DNA from: Clostridium sp.
GTDB taxonomy: Bacteria > Bacteroidota > Bacteroidia > Bacteroidales > Bacteroidaceae
Assembly (NCBI GenBank): GCA_023663705.1
Contig: JAMPGY010000011.1
Location: 1-64,000, forward strand
Direction: 5' to 3'
DNA: 64,000 nucleotides
The stretch's first letter is position 1. Each line of letters begins with the position of its first letter. This document shows, in pieces, positions 6,761-14,903 of the stretch. A program made the position numbers and the translations under genes. The notes below the pieces were generated by a model. It saw only the letters and a list, made by a program, of their open reading frames with translations, did no database searches and was not told where the DNA came from.

Positions 6761-9034
6761 TTAAAACATGGGGTCATCCAATTCTCCATTCTTATACATT
6801 TTCCACACCTTATCGAAAAACTTACGATAGTTCTCATTGAAATCACCATCATTTCGCGCTATTTTATAATAACGCTCCTCCTGTTTGCAACATTCTAACA
6901 AATAGGTATTATCTTCACACAATGCGTATTCATCAAAAACCTCCAATGAACGTCCTGTCACAATTGCTTTTAAATACAATATTTTAGGGTCATTCTGATT
7001 GGGGAAATATGTGGTATCATTCAATACCTCCATTGCCATTTCATCAAACATTTTGTTATCCATTGCCGAATAAATTACAGCTCTGTTCATGGGAGATGTT
7101 GACGCCACATATTCTCGAATTTCCTCATTATCCTCATATCCTCCGTTCAGACAATCCAAAAACTTGCGCAACTTATCACTTTCCTCCGTCTTTGGCAACA
7201 ATCCAGTCAACCCATATCCTTCCAAATAATCACCCATCTTCACCATCATAACAATCTGAGTGGAAACAATTGCCTCATCATTTATTATCTCTTCAACAAC
7301 CATACTACCATCCGGCATAACAAGTTGCTTCTTAAAATTTGGAATACGGTCAAAACGAATAAACGGAGCCAATAAGGTTGTATCACAGGTATCACGTTTC
7401 AAATAACATTGAGCCAAATGATAGGCAGCCAATGGCCATGGATTCTTCATATTTTTAGAGACCTTATAAGCACGACGAGCCAATATTTCCAACTCTTTTG
7501 GATCTTTAACCTGATCAAATAAGTATCCGAATTCATACAAAGCAAATTCCTTTTTCCCGCTACGGAAATCTTCATCTGTCTGCCAACGCTTCAAAACCTC
7601 CTCTGGAGAAAGAGCACGATTAATCTCATGCTGGTACTGATAGTATACAGTACGAAGACGAGGTAATATTCTTTTTATATCTTTTTCATAAAAAGGCAAC
7701 TTTGCAATACGTTGATATTGAGCATCTCTATTTGAGGTACTACGTACAATCGCCCTAACCTGCTCTGCATAATCCTTTAAGGAGTCTGCAAATAAAGAAT
7801 CTGCGACTTGATTCCAATCCGCAACCCTACTGTCTTTCGTCATATTACGCCGATCCATACCTGGAAGAGATGCAATTTCATTGAAAGCAAACATCATACG
7901 ATCATGTCCCAAACGCTCATTCGTTGAATAACGACCTTCGGGTGAAGATTGTCCCAGGATATCAAACTGTTGAACAGTTCCGTCTTCACTATTTAAAATC
8001 GCAGAAAGTTCAGACTTCAAGTTATTCAATTGAATAAAATTGGTAGAATCGTTTGGATCTAATTCTGCCTTACCAACCAAGAAGGTCAAAGACAAGCTAC
8101 CCGGCTGATTGTGACGTTCCGGCTGAGGTCTTTTTCGATAATCCTCCGGATTAATTTCCTTTGCATCCACTTTAAATTCCAAAAAACGCAACGGTTGTCT
8201 GGCCTCACAAGGAACACAGTTAAAAGAATCACGATAGTAGACCATATTATAGTCTTCATACCAATATTTAATATCACATCGGTAATTCTTTCCCATTTCG
8301 AGCTTGGTCAAAGAATCCTCAACGTGAATTGTTGCACTTTGTCTCGTCTCCATATCCCCCTTTACCCGATATTCAATCAACGGATCATGCGACTCTTCAT
8401 ACCCCATTCTGCGCTTTTGCGTTGTTTTGTATTGCACACCATCCAATACCCAAGGATGTTTAATTGCAAACGTATCTTCCTCCTGACAATCAAATGCAAC
8501 AGGTGACAATACGACACGAGCATTTGTTTGAGCATACTGCGGTAAAACAGGAAAATCATTCTCAAACTTCAATTTATTACCAAATCGTTTACCGGGCTTC
8601 GGACGAGGCTGCATCTTTGCCTTTGCATTTACATCGACCTGCTTTATAAATTTACCAAAACCACTCAATGGGATTGTTAACTCCGTCTGTCCGTTAATAC
8701 GTCCATAATACGGTTCCTTCAAACTCATACCAACAACCATGATACCACCATTTAGCGGGGCAGTCAATGAGCACATACCATCCTGTGAAATACCCATATT
8801 TTTCGCAGACTTCGGGTTTTCACCTGTTTTTTGGTATTCACGAGCTGCCTCATAAGCCTGACTTGGTGTATTAAAAACATAAACACTTACAGACTCCAGC
8901 AAAGGCACATTCCCCTCGTCCTTATTGACAAGCTTGACAGTTATGAGTTTATCTGAGGTTCCAAAAATCTGTCCTTGACAAACAGTAATGCCAGTGACAA
9001 GTAGCAAGAGCGTCCAAACAATCTTCTTCATCAT
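6761..9034 (-). CDS. Large periplasmic fimbrial-locus protein with OmpA-like segment
   Basis: This 757-residue protein has an N-terminal signal peptide (about 1-22, cleavage near CQGQ). It has a beta-rich N-terminal half, an OmpA-C-like segment near 320-395 (SLTFLVGKAELDPNDS, then LGQSSPEGRYSTNERLGHDR), and a long helical C-terminal half of probable TPR-like repeats with LARRAYKVSKN and YHLAQCYLKRD. The OmpA-like segment would bind peptidoglycan in the periplasm and could hold the outer-membrane assembly in place. It lies 13 nt before the triple-barrel gene and 19 nt after the DUF3575 gene. Its DNA is visibly more AT-rich than every neighbour in the operon. An AGAGGA Shine-Dalgarno-like sequence precedes the ATG. 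Confidence 0.65.
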   Translation of the reverse strand: MMKKIVWTLLLLVTGITVCQGQIFGTSDKLITVKLVNKDEGNVPLLESVSVYVFNTPSQAYEAAREYQKTGENPKSAKNMGISQDGMCSLTAPLNGGIMVVGMSLKEPYYGRINGQTELTIPLSGFGKFIKQVDVNAKAKMQPRPKPGKRFGNKLKFENDFPVLPQYAQTNARVVLSPVAFDCQEEDTFAIKHPWVLDGVQYKTTQKRRMGYEESHDPLIEYRVKGDMETRQSATIHVEDSLTKLEMGKNYRCDIKYWYEDYNMVYYRDSFNCVPCEARQPLRFLEFKVDAKEINPEDYRKRPQPERHNQPGSLSLTFLVGKAELDPNDSTNFIQLNNLKSELSAILNSEDGTVQQFDILGQSSPEGRYSTNERLGHDRMMFAFNEIASLPGMDRRNMTKDSRVADWNQVADSLFADSLKDYAEQVRAIVRSTSNRDAQYQRIAKLPFYEKDIKRILPRLRTVYYQYQHEINRALSPEEVLKRWQTDEDFRSGKKEFALYEFGYLFDQVKDPKELEILARRAYKVSKNMKNPWPLAAYHLAQCYLKRDTCDTTLLAPFIRFDRIPNFKKQLVMPDGSMVVEEIINDEAIVSTQIVMMVKMGDYLEGYGLTGLLPKTEESDKLRKFLDCLNGGYEDNEEIREYVASTSPMNRAVIYSAMDNKMFDEMAMEVLNDTTYFPNQNDPKILYLKAIVTGRSLEVFDEYALCEDNTYLLECCKQEERYYKIARNDGDFNENYRKFFDKVWKMYKNGELDDPMF

Positions 9035-9053
9035 ACCCAGTTTCCTCTTTACC

Positions 9054-9599
9054 TTATTTTATAATATATGAGAATGAGACTCCCAGTTTGAATGGAATAA
9101 CGGCGTAACCACAGGAGTTGTTGCGCACGCCCAGATATTCATCGCGGTCGCCCGTGTAGTAGTGGCGCTGGTCGTAGTAGATGGCACCCACACTGCCGTA
9201 GCACTCCAGGTTCCAGTGGCTGGACAGATTGAACGAGTAACCGAAAGTAAGGCCGGCACCGATGGCGTTGCCATCATACACCTGCTTGCCCCATGTGAGA
9301 TCGTAGTTGACCCCAATCACAGCCAGACCGACAAACTCACGCGTCATCGGACGACCGTTGAACCAGAAACGGTATTCCGGCATCAGACCTATCATCTTGA
9401 TGTCCTTTCCATACACCTTGTAGGAACCGAACACAGAGGCATTGATACTGCTCCGCTCTCCAACCACCAATTCTCCGTTCAGGTTGGGAACCATCAACAC
9501 ATCCATCAAAGCGTCTGTCTTCACGGCAAGCAATTGCGCACGCAGCGCCGATGAGCCGAGACATAACATCGTTGTCAGCAGGAATAAAAACCGTTTCAT
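9054..9599 (-). CDS. DUF3575 family outer-membrane protein
   Basis: This 181-residue protein has a signal peptide ending near ALRAQ and then about 155 residues of short amphipathic strands. The start LLAVKTDALMDVLMVPNLNG is the typical DUF3575 opening (VKTNLL...PN...E). It ends with Ile-Ile-Lys after a final strand (LGVSFSYI). The family is a small 8-strand outer-membrane barrel that recurs in Bacteroidales fimbrial loci, with no proven activity. Its strand pattern (FGYSFNLSSHWNLECYGSVGA) resembles single units of the triple-barrel protein encoded two genes downstream. The neighbouring gap of 112 nt to the fimbrillin upstream is the longest inside the operon. Confidence 0.8.
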   Translation of the reverse strand: MKRFLFLLTTMLCLGSSALRAQLLAVKTDALMDVLMVPNLNGELVVGERSSINASVFGSYKVYGKDIKMIGLMPEYRFWFNGRPMTREFVGLAVIGVNYDLTWGKQVYDGNAIGAGLTFGYSFNLSSHWNLECYGSVGAIYYDQRHYYTGDRDEYLGVRNNSCGYAVIPFKLGVSFSYIIK

Positions 9600-9711
9600 C
9601 TATCTCTATCTTAGTCTTTATGTTTTTTGTTTTAAAAGCGTACCTGCACGCCACGCAACACGCGCGGCGGCAGATACTGAACATCGATACTTTCTACAAA
9701 AAGGGGAATCA

Positions 9712-10812
9712 TTAAAGTTCGATGTCTATGCCATCACCTTCTTCCCAGTCTTGCAACTCGGCTTCCAGAGTGATTTCCTTAGGTCCATGAACGGTAAGCT
9801 TCACGTTGTAAGACTTACCCTTCTCAAATACAGCACCGTCCTTGCCGTTCATCTCCAGCCAGCACTCCATCTGCATCACCTCGCCGGGGAAGCTTTCGTG
9901 AGTGAAGTCTACGGCCAGCAGATACTTGGCCTCAGGATAAAGCAACAAGCTCTCGCCCACGTTCACCTCGCCATTGGCCAAAGATGCAGGGGTCAACTCG
10001 GTACCGTCTTCGTTCTTCAAATATACATCCTCGCGAATATCGCTGTTCGGATTGATCACACCTTCCTCTTCAGTCAATATGCCGTTAGCGTCACGTTTAG
10101 CCACCGTCAGGGCAAGGTTGGTATACACCTGCTTGATGTAGATCTTCTGCACCGTCATGCCGGCTGCAGCCGCACCTTCATCAGCACCTTCCTCATCAGG
10201 AATGGCCGTGAATGTGAAGCGGGACAGCAAGTGCTGCAAATCCAACTTGGGCTTTGCAACTTCCGGATGCAAACGGAAATACTTGGCGCTGTAGGCATAC
10301 TGCTCTTCGCTGGTAGCCTTACCCCAGATGATGTCCTGAGAACCATCGATCACATAGTTGGCCACAACGGTGTTGAGCATGGTAGTGTCCACCTGTGCAT
10401 CATAGGGATAGTAACCATAGAAGTCATAACTGTAGAACTGGCTGATGGGATAGAAATAGTGCTTGCCTTCTTCCAGCCAAGTGATACTTGCTCCCTGCTT
10501 GGTTGCAGCCACATTGTTCATAATACAGGCCGACCAGTGCAAGGGGTCATTGTCAAACCAGTTAATATCCGAGGCACCGCTGTTGATTTCCTGCTTGGCC
10601 TTGGCCAGACAGAAGATACCCATCTCGTCCAGATCACCGTCGCCCTGGATAGCTGCACGGGTCATGCCGCCGTTACCCAAAACGATCTCCACGGGATTGC
10701 CTTCCACATCCACGTTGCCACCGATTGTGCCAGCCGCCAAATCATCGTCGTTGGAGCAGGCAGACAGCATCGCTACCGATGCTGCCAATGCCATATAAGT
10801 GTACTTCTTCAT
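9712..10812 (-). CDS. Fimbrillin-like lipoprotein (third in the operon)
   Basis: This 366-residue lipoprotein has a signal peptide with lipobox MLSACS (Cys near 19) followed by NDDD. A Thr-Arg site (GGMTRAAIQ, near 50) lies where P. gingivalis FimA-type proproteins are cut by an Arg-specific protease during donor-strand assembly. The HLLSRFTFTA segment near 190 and the C-terminal FEKGKSYNVKLTVHGP strand are hallmarks of the fimbrillin fold. It ends DWEEGDGIDIEL. It is separated by 24 nt from the preceding fimbrillin, which it resembles in length and order of motifs. Role as a stalk subunit is inferred from family and position. Confidence 0.8.
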   Translation of the reverse strand: MKKYTYMALAASVAMLSACSNDDDLAAGTIGGNVDVEGNPVEIVLGNGGMTRAAIQGDGDLDEMGIFCLAKAKQEINSGASDINWFDNDPLHWSACIMNNVAATKQGASITWLEEGKHYFYPISQFYSYDFYGYYPYDAQVDTTMLNTVVANYVIDGSQDIIWGKATSEEQYAYSAKYFRLHPEVAKPKLDLQHLLSRFTFTAIPDEEGADEGAAAAGMTVQKIYIKQVYTNLALTVAKRDANGILTEEEGVINPNSDIREDVYLKNEDGTELTPASLANGEVNVGESLLLYPEAKYLLAVDFTHESFPGEVMQMECWLEMNGKDGAVFEKGKSYNVKLTVHGPKEITLEAELQDWEEGDGIDIEL

Positions 10813-10836
10813 TCCTAATCAGTGAAAAAGATTATA

Positions 10837-12117
10837 TTAGTTGTTTTCAACCACACCTTCATCCTCGGGAGTGAGCGTAACGTCGCCACCGTCTGCCCAA
10901 CCGGTCAACGTAGCGATAGCCTCGATCTTCTGCAGACCGAACATCTTGATGGTTACGTTGTAAGAAGAACCTTCCATGAAAGCAACGCCTTCCTTACCGG
11001 TGTTCAGCTCAACATTGAAAGAAATAGTCTTGTTGTTCACCTCGTTTTCGTCAGGCTGCTGAGCTACAGTCACACGGAGTGTATACTTCATCTCGGGCTT
11101 TACCAACAGAGCCTCACCAACGGCAACAGCACCTTCCTTATCGGTCTCAAAGAGGGATACAGCATCCAACTTCTCCAAATTCTTGTTAGCCTCTTTACGC
11201 TGCTTCAGCACCATCTCTGCCTTGCTGTTCTCATCCCATGTGATGATTTCCTCAGGAGCAACAGTATAGGCCACAGCCATTTCACCCTTGTTGTATACAC
11301 CACCGTCCGTATTCTCATTGTAACCAATGATTTCAACAGACTGAATCTTTACGGCACGTGCCTCATTATATTCCTCGTTAAAGAAACCAGCAGCCTTTGC
11401 ATCACCTGCAATGGCAGAGAACTTCAGACGAGTCAACAAGTGCTTGAACTGCAAACGGGGCTGAACATCATAACGGGCAGCCTTTGAGCTGTAGCAGAGG
11501 TTGGCAGCAGCTGCAGCATCCTCAGCCACACCGGCAGCAGTGAGCTTCGACAAATCGAATGTGTTGGGTTCAGCCTTAGCCACCATCAAATCCTGAGAAC
11601 CATCAATAGTGAAATCAACTGAGAAAGTTTCCTCGTCTGCACTCTTCTTGATTGTTGCGTCACCTGCATTATCCAAGTGATAAGCAAAGAAATCGTAGTA
11701 GTTGTTCAAGGGATAGTACTTGGGCACACCGCCGTTGTAGTGTACGTACTCGCTTTCTTCATCGGCAGAAGGAGCTGTAACCTCTTCGTTCTCGAACAAA
11801 TACGGATTGTCCGTACCCATAGCCTTGTTCGGATCCAAAACTGCATAAGACAAAGGAGTTCCTTCCTGAGTGCGGTTGAGCATCAACAGACGAAGGCTCT
11901 CGCCCTGCCAGGTGTTTTCCTCAGAACCTTCCAAATCACCTACAGAACCCGTGCCACGAGTTACGGATACACTCGGAGTACCCAAACTGAACATGATGGG
12001 CTGACGGCCATCGTTCTCTACCTGATTGGCTGCACCCGGAGTTACGTCCGTGTCGTTGGAGCAGCTTGTCATTGCGCCCATAGCAACAAGGGCTGCAAAC
12101 AAATAACTTTTTTTCAT
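10837..12117 (-). CDS. Fimbrillin-like lipoprotein (second in the operon)
   Basis: This 426-residue lipoprotein has lipobox AMTSCS (Cys near 19). A Val-Thr-Arg-Gly site near 54 follows a NDGRQPIMFSLGTP segment that is almost shared with the FISUMP-type subunit (TDGRQPIRFSYATP). The fimbrillin landmarks FTIDGSQDLMVAKA (near 170), FKHLLTRLKFSAI (near 225) and the C-terminal FMEGSSYNVTIKMFGL are present. These are matched in the neighbouring fimbrillins (for example YVIDGSQDIIWGKA). It is rich in Glu and Ala and lacks Cys after the lipobox, as is common for pilus subunits. It is probably a structural subunit whose processed form inserts a donor strand into the next one. Confidence 0.8.
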   Translation of the reverse strand: MKKSYLFAALVAMGAMTSCSNDTDVTPGAANQVENDGRQPIMFSLGTPSVSVTRGTGSVGDLEGSEENTWQGESLRLLMLNRTQEGTPLSYAVLDPNKAMGTDNPYLFENEEVTAPSADEESEYVHYNGGVPKYYPLNNYYDFFAYHLDNAGDATIKKSADEETFSVDFTIDGSQDLMVAKAEPNTFDLSKLTAAGVAEDAAAAANLCYSSKAARYDVQPRLQFKHLLTRLKFSAIAGDAKAAGFFNEEYNEARAVKIQSVEIIGYNENTDGGVYNKGEMAVAYTVAPEEIITWDENSKAEMVLKQRKEANKNLEKLDAVSLFETDKEGAVAVGEALLVKPEMKYTLRVTVAQQPDENEVNNKTISFNVELNTGKEGVAFMEGSSYNVTIKMFGLQKIEAIATLTGWADGGDVTLTPEDEGVVENN

Positions 12118-12174
12118 GTGAAAAATAAATTAATAATTAAACAATTAATATATACTCAATTTTAAGTTGTTTCT

Positions 12175-13560
12175 TTATTCACCCAGATTCTCGTAATTAT
12201 CATCCGTTTTCGGATTGTCGGGATCAACGTTCAAGTCTCCATCTCCGCCGTTTCCATCAATCCACTGAGGCGCTCCCATGCTCATCTCAATATCCTGCAA
12301 TCCATACACCATAATACCGATGGTGTAAACATGACCAGCCTCAAACTTCTGGGAGTAATCGGCTGCCAGACGCACACGGTAGTAAGGCGTTGTGGTGTAG
12401 ACTCCCACCGTTCCGTCTTCGTTGTATCTGTTCTCGCGGCAAGTGAGACGAACATCGTAGGAAACATCCGGAAGCACAAGGAAAGATGTGCCTAAGCGGG
12501 TTGACTTCTGATGGTATTTGTCCAGTGTCTGATCGAATGCCATCACTTCGTTCAAGATGTTGTTCGCATACACACTGTAGTGTCCGTTCTCGTCCTTGTC
12601 CTCCTTGCCCGGGAGCGACCAGGTAATATCCTTGGGCTGGTTGTCGGCCACCGTCAGTCCTATCTTTGTAGTATCCGCATCGGCCACCGTCAGGATAGCG
12701 CGTGTCTTAGGATTCACCAGTTCCACTTTCTCCAGCACCATACCGTCGGCTTTCTTGTCACCCGGTGTTACCTCGAATACCAGTTGCACCAGTTCGTGTT
12801 TCATCTTGAACTGCGGATGCACACCGCGGTGACCGGCATAGGTGGAATAGATAAGCTCGCTCCAACGGGAGAGCAGTGGTTTGTATTCCTGTCCTTCCAG
12901 GCTCTCCATCTTCTTGCGGCTCGGACGGGCCACCGCCGTCATGATGTCGTTCGTTCCGTCTATGGTAATGTTGGCGCTAAGCGAGGTGGTCGTACGGTTT
13001 GCATTGTTCCAATTAATGCGATTGCCGTTCCAGTCCTCAGTGTCATCATCGTAATAACACAGCGAGAAGTTGTATTTGTAGTCCTGATGTTCGGTACTAT
13101 AATAAGGTGTCTTTCCGGCCCACTTCATGTTGACATAGGTGATATCGTCCTCTTCCCAGGTCTTGCCCCAATCGCCCTCCAGAATCACCTCATTGCCATA
13201 AAGCAACCAATTGACACCCGGGTTCTCCTTGTTCTCATCATAATCCTTGATGAGCAGATTGGTCATATCGGGATTGGCCTCATTGGGCGTGCGCCATGCA
13301 AAAGTGCGGAAACGCGCCTGCTTCCAGTGGTCGCGGTCTTCCTGCACAGAACCAAACGCTCCCGTACTACGGGTGAGGATGGAATAGGCGGGATCATTGA
13401 ACGAATACAGAATGGGTATGCGGTCGCTTACCACTTCGTTGCTTCCGACATCCTTTCCACCACTGCCCTGCGGGGCATTCAGTCCCGGAAAACTCTCGCT
13501 ACACGATGATGCCAGACAACAGAGTCCCACCATCCAAGCTGTAGATTTTATCCTGTTCAT
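12175..13560 (-). CDS. Fimbrillin-like lipoprotein (first in the operon)
   Basis: This 461-residue lipoprotein has lipobox LASSCS (Cys near 20). A Leu-Thr-Arg-Ser site (near 65) is the putative Arg protease site. The fimbrillin landmarks ITIDGTNDIMTAVA (near 195), FKMKHELVQLVFEV (near 250) and FEAGHVYTIGIMVYGL (near 425) are present. It ends in an acidic tail (about the last 25 residues). It is somewhat longer and more diverged from the other two subunits than they are from each other, which could mean an anchor or adaptor rather than the main stalk. It begins 17 nt after the DUF5119 gene. Confidence 0.75.
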   Translation of the reverse strand: MNRIKSTAWMVGLCCLASSCSESFPGLNAPQGSGGKDVGSNEVVSDRIPILYSFNDPAYSILTRSTGAFGSVQEDRDHWKQARFRTFAWRTPNEANPDMTNLLIKDYDENKENPGVNWLLYGNEVILEGDWGKTWEEDDITYVNMKWAGKTPYYSTEHQDYKYNFSLCYYDDDTEDWNGNRINWNNANRTTTSLSANITIDGTNDIMTAVARPSRKKMESLEGQEYKPLLSRWSELIYSTYAGHRGVHPQFKMKHELVQLVFEVTPGDKKADGMVLEKVELVNPKTRAILTVADADTTKIGLTVADNQPKDITWSLPGKEDKDENGHYSVYANNILNEVMAFDQTLDKYHQKSTRLGTSFLVLPDVSYDVRLTCRENRYNEDGTVGVYTTTPYYRVRLAADYSQKFEAGHVYTIGIMVYGLQDIEMSMGAPQWIDGNGGDGDLNVDPDNPKTDDNYENLGE

Positions 13561-13577
13561 TTTATATATGTATCTTT

Positions 13578-14903
13578 TTATGCATCAATAATTATGGTTT
13601 CGGCCGGGATCCAGCGATCCATACCGGTGTCGTTGTCCGAATCCTCTATAATCACACCTTTCTGAATCGTCAACACCCGATTGATCTTCAACGTAGCCGA
13701 CCGCTTGTTAATCACATAGTGTTCGTCATCGTCGGCCCATTTGATCAGCGCTGCCTCACGAAGCGTGTTGCGCAAGTTGATCAGACACTGTATCGCCTTG
13801 TATCTAAGTTGTCCGTCATCGTCCGTTGTCGATGTGTAGACCACCAATTGCATGATGCCGGGACCGGTCACTAAATTGCGGTCGAAACTGTGCATGATAC
13901 TCGTCACATCCAATTCCCCTGTACAATTCACCGTAGTGGCATTGATGTTTTCGGCCGCAAAAACCGGTTCAAACAGAATCTTGTTGGTATGCTCCACATC
14001 CAGATAACCGGTGGTGAACTGGATTCCGGAGGGTATTCCGCTCATATCGGCCAACATGCGTTCTATCTTCACGCCACGCTCCTTGTTGATGGAGAACTGC
14101 ACCGTAATCTTCTGCGTCACCGGCTGCGGCTTGAATGTGATGGTACACTTTTGGTTGAGCGTCACCGGCACGTTCTCGCATGTGGCGTAAAAAATGGGAT
14201 AGTTGCAGTTCTTCACAAAGCGGGCATACGGATTATAGTCCTTCCAACTTCTCCAGCCTTCAAACAGCACCTCATCCAGATCATGCGTCTTATATCTAAG
14301 GTGCAGATTGTCCATATCATAGGAAGGATCCGTACGGAATTCGTCCAACCCATCCATCTCGAAGCCCTCGGCATCACTGTTGAAAGCCAGGAAACGGTAT
14401 TCTCCGTTCTTCAATCTCATCTTATGCCACACTTCAACCGGCTGGTCTTCATCGGCCAATGCAGCAAAAGCAGCCTCTCCGTCCGTATCCGAACCTTTCT
14501 CGTCTTCCGCTCCATCCGGCAACGGATCTCCACCTTCGTTCTCGTCTTCGCCTTCGTCCCCGTCCGGTGTTTCTCCCGGAGTCACGTCCGGTTCCGGAGT
14601 AGTGGGTGAGGCCGGATAGAGCAACACCTGTTCTTCCAGCGGAAACAGCATCGATCCGCGATTACCGGATGCCTTGGCTTCAGTGGAAAATATATATTTA
14701 TAACTGTTCACAATACGGTGAGCCAACACGTACATGCGATCCGGATGTTTACCGGCATCCTTCCACTGCCCCCAGTCGAAATGTACATCCAATGTGGCAC
14801 GATGCGGATGATCCGAATGACAGAGTTCAACCTCCGTATTGCAGGCCTGAACCAGCATAATCGACACCAGCAGTAACATCCATTTCATTATCAATCGTCT
14901 CAT
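13578..14903 (-). CDS. DUF5119-type lipoprotein of a fimbrial locus
   Basis: This 441-residue protein has a short signal peptide with lipobox LVQAC (Cys near 21). The lipobox is followed by the DUF5119 signature: acidic/His segment (ELCHSDHPHRATLDVHFDW) then a Trp-containing stretch. A Pro/Glu/Asp-rich, low-complexity insert occupies about residues 100-150. The remainder is beta-rich (for example GEYRFLAFNSDAEGF). DUF5119 proteins sit next to fimbrillins in many Bacteroides loci, similar in place to FimB/Mfa2 anchors. The start at 14903 overlaps the upstream stop by 4 nt (ATGA) and has a GGAGG Shine-Dalgarno sequence. A length-control or anchor role is inference. Confidence 0.7.
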   Translation of the reverse strand: MRRLIMKWMLLLVSIMLVQACNTEVELCHSDHPHRATLDVHFDWGQWKDAGKHPDRMYVLAHRIVNSYKYIFSTEAKASGNRGSMLFPLEEQVLLYPASPTTPEPDVTPGETPDGDEGEDENEGGDPLPDGAEDEKGSDTDGEAAFAALADEDQPVEVWHKMRLKNGEYRFLAFNSDAEGFEMDGLDEFRTDPSYDMDNLHLRYKTHDLDEVLFEGWRSWKDYNPYARFVKNCNYPIFYATCENVPVTLNQKCTITFKPQPVTQKITVQFSINKERGVKIERMLADMSGIPSGIQFTTGYLDVEHTNKILFEPVFAAENINATTVNCTGELDVTSIMHSFDRNLVTGPGIMQLVVYTSTTDDDGQLRYKAIQCLINLRNTLREAALIKWADDDEHYVINKRSATLKINRVLTIQKGVIIEDSDNDTGMDRWIPAETIIIDA

